A model generated the notes under the pieces. It did not search any database and was not told the DNA's origin. It worked only from the letters and a program-made list of their open reading frames with translations. The position numbers were made by a program, and so were the translations under genes. A stretch of 64,000 nt of DNA from Cololabis saira. Its lineage: Eukaryota > Chordata > Actinopteri > Beloniformes > Belonidae. The DNA lies in NCBI RefSeq assembly GCF_033807715.1, contig NC_084592.1, forward strand, positions 29,398,419 through 29,462,418, read 5' to 3'. This document shows, in pieces, positions 1 through 13,759 of the stretch; positions within the stretch are counted from its first letter, which is position 1; the number at the start of each line of letters is the position of its first letter.

Positions 1-330
1 TGCCATGATACTCTGAAGGTTCTTCCTGCGAGGTAAGACGTGAAACACAGGAGGACAGATCCTGAAATGCCAAGCGTTGAGAGTGTGGAGAGTAGGATGT
101 GGTGGTTGACCGTGTCAAAGGCAGCAGACAGGTCAAGCAGGATTAGGACTGAGGATAGACCAGCAGATCTGGCAGCCCGTAGTGACTCAGTAACTGACAG
201 AAGGGCAGTTTCAGTTGACTGATGTGGATCATACCGTTGTTGTGAAGGAACTGTGAGACCTGACTGAAGACGGATCCTTTTAGAATATTAGACATGAATG
301 GGAGCAGTGAGACCGGCTAGTAGTTTTCAA
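1..330 (-). mobile_element. LINE reverse transcriptase fragment, L2/Rex1-like
   Basis: On the minus strand this reads as the central part of a non-LTR retrotransposon reverse transcriptase. The order is a HQSTETALLSVTESLR-like stretch, then LLDLSAAFDTVNHHILL (the conserved D of RT motif A), then SYLAGRTFRVSW. This order is characteristic of CR1/L2/Rex1-type LINEs in fish. The segment just upstream of STETAL, where SGFRP is expected, is short or damaged and needs a frame change. The copy runs off the window start. It is a dead fragment that would be transcribed with tmeff2 in sense orientation. Confidence 0.85.
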
Positions 331-546
331 CCTGGGTAGGGTTGAGTGTGTTTTTTTTTTGTTTTTTTTACCTTCCCCTAAAAGAGCAAGCCCAGCCAAA
401 CCATACCATTTTAAATCCTGACTTTGGACCTGTTTGGGCCTTACAAGGTAAAATATGAGTGAGGAAAAGAGTCACATTCAAAGTGTGGGACATTGTGTTC
501 TGCGGTATAGGCATCCAGGGACATACAAAGCGCTGTAGTCAGTGAC

Positions 547-1010
547 ATGTCATCTGAGGGGTTTCTGCTTGCCAATCAGAGATTCACTTCCCTCAGAGGA
601 CACCCTAAAAAACCTTGGTCAGACCCAGGTATACATTTTGTGGGAGCAAAGGCTGCCCTTGAGGAGCTTCGTAGATTTCTAAGCAAGATAAATAAGGCTG
701 GGATTGAAGAAAAAGTCTCCAAACATGGAACTGAATGGTCTTGGACGTTTCGTCTAGCAGGCCCTCCCCACAGAAATGCATCAGCAGAAAAAAGGAGTGA
801 AGTTAGTCATACACGCCTCTGGAAAAACTGGTGCCAATTAGCAGGCCCCAACCTATGCATAAGGAACAAGTGGCACACCAAGCATGGAAATCTGAATTTG
901 GAAGATGTGGTTTGGCTTACTGATCAGAATGCAGTGAGTTAGGATAAGTTCTGCATAGGTATGTTAGATGTGTGGTGGTTCTACTCCCTATCAAAGAGCT
1001 ACAGGGACTG
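547..1010 (+). mobile_element. BEL/Pao retrotransposon integrase fragment, internally deleted
   Basis: The 131-residue open frame at 547-942 contains WSDPGIHFVGA, which carries the second acidic residue of a DDE integrase core. It is followed by an EEL.RFLSKIN..GIE segment and a WSWTF segment. It then jumps to WCQLAGPNLCIRNKWHTKH...DVVWL, which belongs to the domain C-terminal to integrase in BEL/Pao polyproteins. The part normally between them is missing, so an internal deletion is inferred near codons 85-90. Homology beyond 942 fades. No LTRs or gag were found nearby. This is an inactive endogenous relic. Confidence 0.8.
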
Positions 1011-4000
1011 AAAGACGAGACTGGAACCAAGACCTGAAATTATTGTGACTTCCTCGAGTTTAAAAACTAGGAGGTCAAGTGGGAGGTCTGAAGTTAAGAT
1101 CTACTCTACTCTCCTGTTTCCGATAGTTTTGCATCTCAGATTGGGGTTGTTGGGTAAATTCCAATTGGATACAATTCAACTCTATACCTGGACGGGACAG
1201 TATTGAGAAAATGTATGTCCTACCCTACCAGGTAGAGTCAAGTTGAGAAAAATTTGAATCAGGTGCATCAGTATGCAGGTGAGACCTATTGTCTTCTCAT
1301 GTCATGGCAAGCTCCTGCAGAGAAAAAAACAAATAAATGGTATTTCAATGCTTGGATGACTACAGAGATGCCATTGGTATGTCCATTTTGTTTATTGGTT
1401 CTATACAATAAATTGAACAAATAGCTTTTAATACAAGCTAAATGTCATCATGAAATAGTCATAAAATGTATTTAAAAAGCATTATCCTAAAATACACACT
1501 TATTTTTCAAATTTTGTTCCTGTTCTATCCTTGAAGGTTATCAAGCTCTCATACGCTGCAACTTAAATAAAAGAAGAAAAATGAGTGGAGTTGTCCAGTG
1601 TCCCCTGTTATCTTCTAAGTCGAGTTTAGGAAGGCACTAAGATAAAAGAAAATAACCTGACAACTACAATCGGCACCACGAACAATACAGACTTTGTGCA
1701 ACAGTGGAGACAAGGGGATTTTAGCTTCAGTGATACTTCCAAGACAAGAAAAAAAAGTATCATGTCTCATTAGCAATCAAATTATCCTTATATTTTCCGG
1801 GCTTTCTTTTTTCCCGACAATTTAGATAATAAAGGAAAAAACAAACAAAAAACAATCTAGATGAAACTGAAAGTAGTTTAACAGGGAAAACTCGACCGCT
1901 TCTACTCATGCGTTCACATCTCGAGAGACCCTGTGTGTGTGGGCATGTTCACTATCCTCCTAAATACGGAGTCAGTGGTTCAGAACTGCTGAAAAGGGAT
2001 TTCTTTCAGCTGAAGGACACTCTAGGGAACCTTTTTGTGCAAGCATCTCAGGCACTACCCAGACATAAAACAGGGGTTTGAAATGCCTCACTACAGTGCT
2101 CTTTCTTCATCAGCATTTGTGGCATATAAAATGAATTTCAATGACAACTTTGACATTTTCTACAGGAACAGAAATCTGTTTCGAAAGGATGAAGTCCACT
2201 GATCCTCGCTGGGAGTTAAGGTCCTATGCCACAACTTAATAAATCACCTTCAGAAAGTCTCTTTGAAATTTTTGCATGGATCTAAAGCCATGACATATGA
2301 ACCCGGGAGCATATCAGTGCATATATGGAGTACTTCCAAACAAGTAGACAGCTCCTTCTGTTTCTACAGTACATGTACTGAACTCTTTTTAAGTTATAGA
2401 AGCACACTTGTTGATAGATTTTCAACTCCATACTTACTCTTTCATCCTTTTGATCTTTCTACTGCTTATTAATTCGTCTATCATCATTGCGTCATGTGGA
2501 TTATGGCTTCCATAGGATTAAAATTGTTATAGGTCATGTTATGCACTTTTTTAAAGGTGATAACATTTCTTTAGTTATCAATGAATAGTCTGTTACACAA
2601 TTTGTTCAAAATTCCAAAATTACTCACTGCAAAAGGTCCCTATTCTACCAAGCTCTGTTCATAGCAGATGGTTTACAGGTGTGGAGTTACGCCTGGGTCC
2701 CTATGTCCAGCTGTGCTGTGCCAGCCACTCTGGACTCTGGCCACATCAGTTTGCACATGGTAGATTGAGCTGGCAGGACGTTACATACGGCACAGGGCAT
2801 AGAAAAATGGTTAGCCTTCATGATAAATAACCATAAACAGATTAAGTTTTGTGCATCAACATTACCTGGACCATAACCCTGGAGGCTGTGGGTGAACAAG
2901 TCAGAGGGCCTCAAAAGATATTGTAAACACACATGAGGAGAGTTTTGTTTTCTAAGTCAAAAAGGACATTCTGTGTGAAACCAGCCGTTCTTTTTATAAG
3001 GATAACAGCAGAAAACAGGCCGGGCTCTACTTCTGCAATGCTCCTGGTATAAACTGAGGTCACACTGATGACGTGACGTACCATGGCACTTCCGAGCCTG
3101 GTGGGATGCACTGGTGGGGGCATTAGAATATATTTGCAGAAATATCAGCGGCTACTTTCTCTCAGTGAATAGCGTGATGAAATTAGTTTTATGTTGAACA
3201 TTCAACAGACATTCAGTTTCAGTCTCATTTAGGGACCATCAATAAACTGCCAACTGCTAAATTAACAGTCTCCATACCATCTGACCAAGTCTCTCTAAAC
3301 CCAAGCCGAATTGCTGTACTGAAAAGAGTCATACAAAACACTTTTATTGGGTTGTATAAGAAGACTTTTCAGTTTTTTTAAATAGTTTTTGTTTGGGGAA
3401 AAATGTTTATTGATATCATTTTTTTTGTTTTTGTTTTTAAACGATATAACCGTGTTACCTGGACATTTCAAATATATGCCAAATTGTAGGACTTAAATAG
3501 AAATATAACACACGCCTCTATGGGCATTTGAACACCTTTTATACTTTATATTAAAATTAACATTGAAAAAAATAAGTGCTGACCTCGATATTATTGGGCT
3601 TTTATTAAATATTCAGTCTGAATTCTGTCTGAGAATTCTGTTCTGATGAACAGAAAAAAAGGGAAGACAGCAGAAGAAACTTTGATCTGCCGGTAGGTAA
3701 TCTGCGGTAGCCTGGCGATTTGTTGACAATCAAAGTAAGAAGTGAAAAAAAATAGGCCTACACTGACAATGTTTCAAATACAGTTACTGTATGTCTGCTG
3801 TTTTCCTTCCAACATTTATGCTTTTGTGTTTTCTTAAATGTCAGAAGACAGATGAGGAGGAGCTGGATCAAAACACAGAGTTCGAGACAATAAGAAACCA
3901 AAGTAAAGTTACATTAACTCTTCCATGTAAGTTATAAATAAATGGAAAAAATGTAATGAAATGAGGGACTCTGATGTCACAGTACCCTGCAAATCTGGAT

Positions 4001-5445
4001 GCCATTTTTGGACAAAGTAGCACAGTTGTGTGATCAATTTTTTTCAGTTGGTTGTCACTTAAGACAATCTTACAAAACTTTTTCCATTGATTGGTTTGGT
4101 ACAAAAAAAACATGGTATGTTATGCTATGTGCATCAGTTTGGCTCTGTTTAGTTTTTTTTCTCCACTTTTTCTTGAAATAAATTTTTTTTCAGTCAATTT
4201 CAAAGATGAAAGCATGACCATTTTTAATCATTTTTTATACATCTATTGTGCATAGTGTTGCCTTGTAACAACATGGCTTTGATGTGTATGAGGTGCAGTA
4301 ATAATAATAATAAAAATAATAATAAAAATGCTTTTGTGTTTTGATGGTTATAATTACATTTGGATAAAAATTACCAAAATATAATACATGGAGTGAATTT
4401 CCACTTTATCAGAGTTACATCATATTACGATGCAATGGTATTGGCTTATATAAGAATTTTGCTGCCTTAATGATGTTTTGTTTTTCTTTGTTTTTTTTTT
4501 TAATTTCTTTTACTTGTGCAGCTTAGGGTCTTTATGTCATGCACGTTATCAGGTGTATTTGTTTGCGGTTATAATGGCTAATAAGGCTACATGCTGGGTA
4601 TCATGGTTCTTTTTAGAATATTACATATGATAATTCAAGCAGTAATACGGAATAAGAAGATTAACCTTCACAACCATTATGCACAGGATTTTATTCATTG
4701 ACTCAAAGCATTTTCTTTTTTAAGTAATACACCTGCTCATGTATAAAAGATACCATGAGTCTGAAACATTTTATTATTTTAATGAGAATGAGCGTATAAA
4801 CCAAGCATGGAAAACTACTAATTCCTGGGGAACTGATATAAAAACTGTAAAATATGATAAAAAAGTAGAGCACATTAGGCCTCCAACGAGTCTCCATGTG
4901 TGATTGTAAGGGTCTTTTAAACTTATACTTCAGAAGAACCATATAAACACAGACGGTTTTTGCTATGAAAAGGGAGATTCAAAGGAAAATCTCCCACTCA
5001 AGAAATTGCAGAACAGAATATAACAGATATCAGATCTGTGAGTCTGGAGGGCAGCTGCCACTGGGCGACGCATTAAGACAGATAATCGAGATACATCAGA
5101 GGAGCGACGAATCTGCAAAAATTCTACATTCATGCTCTTCCATTTGTTCCATTCAATTTACAAGGTGAGTGTGATCATTTTAGTCGCCTATTAAAAACAA
5201 AAGCCTAATATGCTGCTTATAACTGGTTACCTACAAAATACTGAAAAAAAGGAGACTGGGCCAAATTCTGAACAGGAGCAGACATGTGTTTTCATGTCTC
5301 AGGGCACAATTTAAAAAAAATAATACCAAAATGACACCTTACACCATTTTCTATTTATCTAAAAAAAGAAAGAAATAGCAAGCAAAATTGGTGAAACAAT
5401 GTGTGGAAAACTTGTAAACATGCACAAGCACAAAGTAGCTTCATT
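1011..5445. other. Unannotated AT-rich intronic stretch
   Basis: No recognisable gene or transposon protein was seen. There is a short imperfect AAT microsatellite near 4300-4328. Several poly-A/T runs occur, and open frames are short with no recognisable motifs. The open frames at 2687-3123 on the minus strand are not recognised. Confidence 0.5.
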
Positions 5446-5990
5446 GGCTCCACTTGTGGAGACGTACCACTGGAGGGCTCCTCCCAGTTACAGGGAATCG
5501 CACTCCTCATAGTTTGATGCAGGGGTTGCTGGCGAAGAGAGTCCGGTCAAACATCAAAGCTCAAATTCACACTTACAATCTGGGTTCCATCCAGGCTATG
5601 GAAAACTGAACCAGCTGTTCGCCCTATCTCGAGTCCTACAAGGGGCCTAACTTCATGTGTTTTGTGGTTTTGGACAAGACATTTGTCCCTCAAGGTGTTT
5701 GTACGGGCTTATGAGGCAGACTGGGATAGTAGGTCTGTTGCTGTACAGACCGAGCAGGAGTTTTGGTCTGTGTTGCTGACTAAAGCTGTTCAGGCAACAG
5801 GTTAGGATGCTCACTGGTGATCTCCCTGAGGAGGTGTTTCATGGAAGAGGCCCTGAGGCAGACCCAGGCCAAGCTGAAGGGATGGTATGTCTCAGGGAGC
5901 CTAGGAAAACCTTGGTGGGTACCCAGAAGAGCTGGAGGAGGTAGCTAGGTAGATACATATCTGGGTTTCACTGTTCAAGCGTCAGTCCAC
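5446..5990 (+). mobile_element. Degenerate LINE (ORF2 fragments, internal deletion)
   Basis: Around 5575-5720 the plus strand reads SGFHPGYGKLNQLFALSRVL, then LHVFCGFGQDIC. These are decayed versions of the reverse-transcriptase blocks GFRPGRGTxDQLFTL and HMCFVDLEKAFD common in fish LINEs. Around 5745-5780 a YRPSRSF-like piece follows. From about 5805 the sequence jumps to the extreme C-terminal region of the same protein (EEVFHGRG.., then an EELEEVA-like string). Stops and frameshifts are frequent, and most of the RT core is missing. It appears to be the same LINE family as the minus-strand copy at 44936-45480. The clade is not assigned. Confidence 0.75.
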
Positions 5991-6048
5991 ACAATCTGAT
6001 CCCCAAAAATCCAAAGTTAGTGGGTTGATGGACATATTGACGATTTTC

Positions 6049-6225
6049 AATAATAATAATAATAGTCTTTATTTGTCAGTATATATCTCATGATACACAA
6101 CGAAATTAGTCCTCCGCTTTTAACCCATCACTGGCCGTATAAAGAGCAGTAAGGAAGTGAAGGGCCTTGCCCAGAGGCCCACGGTGTTTGACATTGGTTG
6201 CCAACCCGGGTACTTGAATGTTTTG
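6049..6225 (+). repeat. Dispersed fish repeat (LINE/SINE 3' tail type)
   Basis: A short AAT run is followed by CTTTATTTGTC, then ACACAACGAAATTAGTCCTC and TTTAACCCATCAC, ending with CCAACCCGGGTACTTGAA. This string of motifs is familiar as a 3'-tail repeat found all over teleost genomes. No coding content. Confidence 0.6.
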
Positions 6226-9200
6226 ATGGGAGTTATTTCTGATTAGCCACTATTAGGATCTTTTCATTTTAGTTATGGCAAGTAATTTGTTATTATAATT
6301 TCACCTTTAGAGGAGATGAGAACAACATTCTCATCATAAGAGTTCATATAACAATGGCTGTTTTTGAATCTGCGTACAAGACAAGTGCGTAATTTTGCCA
6401 CAAGAAAGAACATCTGCACAATCTGTCGTGGGGCAGAGGTCTCCAGATGGTTTGTTACTCCCGCAAATATTTCTAACTGACCAGTTAACCTCACAAATTA
6501 CATCTCATAATGCAACACACATTACAATCGAAGCTAGTGGTATAACATAGTACTTAGAATGCCAACAAAAAAAACACTAGAACGTATTCAGTACATACCA
6601 CACAAGTTGTGAGTACGTCAAATCTATTCGCTTCTAACATCCAAAGTTCGAACCATGGCTGTGAAATATACAGCATTTGTCCACTGTTGTGTATTTTTTC
6701 ATTTTACCTTCACTAGTAAAATCACAAGAAATGGCTGCAGTTTTCTACACTGCTTATTACACACACTTGCAAATACTGTACAGATGATTGATTGCTTCAG
6801 GTGTACGTTTGAAATGGCAAACAAAAACAGAAACATGGTGGGACATTGATGAGAACAGACAGGTTTGAAGGAAAAAAAAATTCTGAAAGGAGCAGCGGAG
6901 CAGTTAGAAGAAAATGGAAGCATTAAGGCATACATAAAGGATCAATAGTTACCTACAACAATGCTGCTCACTCAGCATTTGGAGCTACTTCCTACAGGGC
7001 TGCTGCTCAAGCTCGGTCCTGGTTTACATTATTTTACCCTACTCCACTGAGCAGTTAAGCCCACAATTAGCCACAATTTAGAGCAGCATCACTCTTACCA
7101 GAGCAGAAAATTCCAGACGACAACATTAAATCCACTAATATCCAGAACTATTTCTTCTTAAGCTCAAATAAACGATGATTACAGTTCACTGAAACTAGGT
7201 TTGAGTCAAAAAGCAGACAGCAGTGATGAAGTTCCTCATTTATAAAGAGAGAAAAATACTGACGTATATGCAGTCTTCCATTTTTACTTTAATGAATGAT
7301 GAGGCTTTAATCAAATCAACAACTTCCTTACTGAGAAATTATCTCTGTCTCAGTATTATAAGTTCTGTCAGCTCACAGAATTAATTACAGCACAGTTGCT
7401 CCCCTGACCAAAATAATTAAGGGTCTGACATTTAACACAGACTAAGAAAGTCTCACTGAGCCATCTGACATGGATATTAGGGTATTTGGTTTTTCTCTCT
7501 GTTTTCTTTGCAGAAGTTTCAGACATATTTGACTAAAGCAACTTAATTCTAAAAAAAATGTCATTTAATGAGTTGTTCAGCTTTGCAGGTGACATTCGTG
7601 ACATCACGGACCCAGATAAGAGAAGTTTCACCTTACTTCCTCATTTGTATCTCCACAAAACGTCATATCATGCTGCATTTGAGGGACCTCAAAAGTGGAT
7701 GGCACAAGCTTAATGACGCATTTCAAAAGAGGTACACCCTACAGGAGATGGGGCTGGAACAGTTGGGCATTTGACTCTCCCTAAAACCAGCTCTTGTACT
7801 CCACCTCTGTGGTATCTAGACCAAACCATTTCACAAATATTTCATTAAAACCTCAGGAATCTGTTTCAACTTTTGATACAAGCTCATAGTGTGTCTTCTC
7901 TAAAGCAGGAGATATTGCTTATCTCACAGTCTACCTTACTGGCTGCCACAGTCAGCACAACAGCAGTCTTATGAGGAATAAACTGTGGATAACTTTTCCT
8001 GGCGTTGGCCCAAAATGCATTCAGCATACACAATCTGCCAAATTTCATGACTCAACCCCAGATGAACTGAAATCTCTCTAAGCTGCACCGTCTGTTTTGA
8101 AAATGTTCAGATCCCATTTCTGAAAACTTCTAAATTAATGCTAAAATGTCACTCATCACAACATTCATTTAGCTAATTTATTTTCCCTACCCTGCTTTGC
8201 TACAACTCATGCTTATTTATGCTGAGGACTTTCCCTGAAGCGCCGTGGGTGGCAGCAGACTTTTTCACAGCAGAGACTGCTATAGGGGAATTTTCCACTG
8301 GGAAATGTCCACATATTGTATTTGCTAACTCAGTGTGGGGCTGTGTCATTGTTATTATCAATTATACCTGAGCTATACCCCCTATGGTTAAATCTAAATA
8401 TAATGCAAATAGGTCACAGGACACACGGTTCACGGGTATTTTCTTACTGCTAGCCCCGCACTGTTTATTTGATTATCTCGGAGTAATGATATATGTATCA
8501 TAATTTCACGGCCATATTATATATCTAAACCCTAAACACAACATTCCAGTTTTCCCATTCACATGGTGCAAACTTTAGGTTTGTTGACCATACTTCACTC
8601 ACACTCGCCGGCACGCTTGCAGAAAAAGAGACAAATACAAACACAGACACATCCTTCATCCACAGAGACCTGACTGATAGCCTGATCCATTTCCTGTATC
8701 CATTAGAGGCGGCTCTAGATTACGCAATTCATCCCAAGGCTATCATCCACCTCTATCAATAATAAACATCTCAACGAAACTAGGGCGAGCCTCGGAGGAT
8801 GGAGAAGGCACCGCCCAGCACGTTCCACTTCTGATGAAACGCCGCCTCTGCTCGGCCCTCACTGAACACTGCATGCGCATTTCCACGCCTCTTGCCCTCA
8901 GATTCAGAGACACCACCGGCCCAAGACAGCCTGATCGTCCCTTCTCACACGTGTCACAGCTGCTGCTTTGTCAGCTATATCAGAAACGTCTCAAGGCCTT
9001 CGGTGGTGGCAGAGAGCACCTGTGTCTCATGATGAGATACAGACGCCTACATGTCACTTTCCTCTGTGCCTCTGTGTCAAGTGAGTGATTTCTGATGTGC
9101 GTTTTTGATCTGGCCTGGAGAGGCAGTAGAATGATATGAAGGTCCAGCCACAAGGGAGGGTTGTCTTTTATTACATGGATAATGATTCAGATTTAATAAG

Positions 9201-9383
9201 TACAAATTTAATTTCAAAGAGTCATCGGTTTTGTCATGTGAAGGGCTGGCGGGAATACTCACTTCAATAGTTAATGATGAGTAAATATATGTTGACAAAA
9301 TGTATTTATGCATTATCTATAACTATATATGTGTGTGTGTATACATAAATATATTTATATATACATACATATATATATATATA
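6226..9383. other. Intronic stretch, mostly without recognised content
   Basis: Apart from the diverged repeat at 7568-7800, nothing was recognised. A GC-richer patch around 8770-9080 contains an open frame on the plus strand with no recognisable motif. The end of the stretch (9325-9383) is an AT/TA dinucleotide tract into which a Tc1 element inserted. Confidence 0.4.
7568..7800 (+). repeat. Diverged dispersed repeat, copy 1
   Basis: This segment aligns by eye with 49548-49760 in the same orientation. Shared blocks in the same order are a TTCAGCTTTGCAGG-like start, GTGACATCAC, ATC(A)TATCATGCTGCATTT, an AAAAGTGGA block, and a terminal TTTGACTCT-CCCTAAAACC block. Spacing differs by indels. It is probably an old non-autonomous transposon; the superfamily is not determined. 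Confidence 0.5.
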
Positions 9384-10880
<1,497 letters not shown>

Positions 10881-11560
10881 GCCTCAGCCGGCACCCAGGT
10901 CCTTGCCACGGACCCTGCACGCACTTCAATCAGCACCATGGTCTGCTCTGCTCAGGCCCGAGCCGACACCCCGAGAGCGGCCCAATGCTCTGTCTGCCCA
11001 GTCCCGAGAGCGCCCCCCTGATTCAATTCAATTTTATTTATATAGCGTCTAATACAAAAAAAGTTGTCTCCAGACGCTTTCCAGAGACCCAGAACATGAC
11101 CCCCGAGCAATTATTACATAAACAATGGCAGGTAAAAACTCCCACAGTGTGAGAAAAGCCTTAAGCCAAAAAGCTGCAAGGAAAAACTCCCCTTTAGGAG
11201 GGAAGAAACCTTGAGCAGGACCAGGCTCATAAGGGGGGACCCTCCTGCCGAGGGCCAGACTGGGGGGTCGGGGACGTCAGCAGCACACAGCAGGCAGGTG
11301 GAAGCAGCAACGGGATGACCGGGGGTGGGGACCGCAGGCCAGCACGCAGCTCCCGAAGCTCCGGCCCAATCAGCAAGTCCCAGGTTAGATTCAGGGTCTG
11401 GGAAAGGTTGAGAAGGGCAGGGCCAGGGAGGGCCCTGATCGGTCTGCCCAGTCCCGAGGGCAGCCCCCTGATCTGTCTCGCTGGTGTTCCCGGTCCAGTG
11501 GGCGGCCCCCTGATCGGTGTGCCCAGTCCCAAGGACTGTCTCGCGGAGTGCCCTTGCCCC
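10881..11560 (+). repeat. GC-rich minisatellite with an embedded LINE 3'-type repeat
   Basis: A GC-rich block with CCCAGTCCCGAG(A/G)GC...CCCCTGAT units. One is at about 10990-11022 and two or three at about 11440-11536. Between them, 11021-11240 is the common fish repeat starting ATTCAATTTTATTTATATAGC and continuing with AGACCCAGAACATGACCCCC and AGGGAGTTTTT-complement motifs. Base composition differs sharply from the AT-rich surroundings. Open frames here are by-products of low stop density, not genes. Confidence 0.65.
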
Positions 11561-13598
11561 CTAAACTCTGACTGTGTATGTTGCCCTGGCCTCTACCACT
11601 ATTCTATCAGTACTTCATAGCAGGATTTGGGGTTTATGGAAGACCTTTCTGCTGATGTTACAGTTAGGTGGACTTTGATTTAAGCTCCCTGCATATCTAA
11701 TTTCTTCCTGTGAAGATTTCAAGCCATGCAGAGCAATTGCATTCTTAGTTTTTTTGCATTTGTTTGGTCATTTGTTAAATAATGTATAGGATAGTAGGAG
11801 CAACACCGACTGATGATATTAACAAATTTTATCCATCATACTGTATAATAACTTATTTAAATTTTATTTAAAATATCAAATTTAAGCTTTGTGAAAAAAT
11901 GCTTTTATAGACAATGGAAGAAAATGTTGTATTTTGGGCACATTTAATTGATTAACGGATGCAAATTGATTTGCTTTACTTGTTAGTGCATTTGGTCATT
12001 TTCCAAATAGTCAAAGCAACTCGATTGAAGAATAAAGTAAACAGGGCAAATCAATACTCTTATAAGAAAAAGATGCAGTGTTAAGTAGCATGTGAAACTT
12101 TCTAGATCTCCAGAGATTTGAGCTCTTAAAAACTTACCAAGGACCAAGATCTTTAATGTAGAGTTATAGCATCTTCTCTGAGGAAAAGCCAGGTCATGCA
12201 AATGCCAAAGACTGATAAATATTGACACCTCAAACCTTGTTCCAATAATCAGAAAAAATGGGGCTCTGTAAAACTGCTGCCTCGCACCTCTGAGAGTTAA
12301 AGATAATTAATGACAATACAGTAGGAAAAGCTAAGAGATGAATAGCAAAGGAAAGCTAAACGAAGGCAACAAAAGCCAAGGACGCAGAACTGCTCACAGG
12401 ATTGCTAAAAAAGACTAGTCAAACCCTCAGTTGGACAGCAAAAGATACTTGAGTAAAATTCTCCGTGCAGGCGTCATCACACATAACAGTGTTAATCCCC
12501 TCTTTACTGCAACCAAAAACACAACTGTCTTCACAGTTTCAGCATTAGATGTCTGCAAATAAATATACTCTGGCATGTTATGCTGACTGCAGCAAGATTA
12601 GCTAAATGTGTTGGTAGATAGCCCCTCGTTAATACCATAGCAGTTAAACTCAATCAAAAGCCCCTTCTACATTGCGTTTAACGCAAGGATCTAGCGTGTC
12701 GCCTATTCCTTTTACAGTGACCGACGCACAATGAAGTGTCAAGCTGGCCCCGCGAATAGCTTGGGTAGTCTAAACCGCAGGTCAGGACTACTGTAAACAG
12801 AACTAACGTGGGGTGGCAGGTTGTGGGAGGGATTTGTTATTCGCGTAACCTGAGTACAGCCCACCAGGGGAGGTTGTTGTTTTTTATTCATCATTATTAT
12901 TTTATAAAATAAGAAAACAGCTGATGAGAGTGACAGCAGCAGCAGGAAGTCACAGGTAGGGCTTATATTTGCAATATTCGTAACTGGGGAGACGAGGAGA
13001 ACCGCAAGCTACATAAACTGGGGTATGTCCGGACACAAAAATTACCAACCGGGGCTTTCCAAGAAGCAAAAATATGCTCATCCCAAAGTTCATCTATCCT
13101 CATTTTGAAAATGATACCTGTCTGACGGCATATAAATCTACGTCATCCTACATGCACACGCAGGTAACCAATAACAGGTCTAGTGTTCATATTACCCAAC
13201 AAGCGTTAAACATCTATTGACTTGCAGAAAGAGACTTTTAATATCTGTTTTATGAAAAGAGGATTGCTTCTACAACAGCTCTATAAAAGGGGCAATCTTT
13301 GATGAGGGTGCCCAAATTTTTGGGAATACTGTTCAAATCATGCGAGGCTGACATTTACTCTTGTAGATAATCTGGGAAAACTTAAACCCTGGAGATGGCT
13401 CACTAAGGAAGATAAGGGATAATGTGGGTGATGTGACTGGGATAATGGTCACTTGAGCAATTAAGAGTCTAATTTCCTTTCACTTGATGTTTGATCAAAC
13501 TCTTTCTGACAATACGGATTCCACTGTAGTTAGGACAAAGTAAAGCAGCTTATTATTTCAGAAATCGGCAGGGATAGTTCAGTCCTATTTGGAGAAAG
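11561..13598. other. Intronic stretch, nothing recognised
   Basis: AT-rich DNA without coding signatures. A CpG-containing patch lies at about 12660-13030. A phrase near 13298-13325 (GGGTGCCCAAATTTTTG) resembles ends of some fish DNA transposons, but no partner end was found. Confidence 0.35.
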
Positions 13599-13759
13599 GG
13601 TTAAGGTTTTTCTTCCACTAGGGGAGTTTTTACATGGCATGTTCATGTTTATGTAATAATTGCTCGGGGGTCATGTTCTGGGTTTCTGGAAAGCACCTAG
13701 AGACAACTTCTGTTGTAATAGATGCTATAAATAAAATTGAAACAAATTGAACTGAATTA
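13599..13759 (-). repeat. LINE 3'-type repeat (ATTCAATTTTATTTATA family), copy 2
   Basis: This is the reverse orientation of the repeat at 11021-11240. The plus strand reads AAGGTTTTTCTTCCACTAGG, then AATTGCTCGGGGGTCATG, and ends in ATAAATAAAATTGAAACAAA. Diverged and truncated. Confidence 0.7.

Noticed and set aside
2855..2900. 20-base AG...GT bounded segment on the minus strand as a micro-exon
   Set aside because: The peptide it would encode matches nothing in tmeff2, and such short bounded segments are common by chance.
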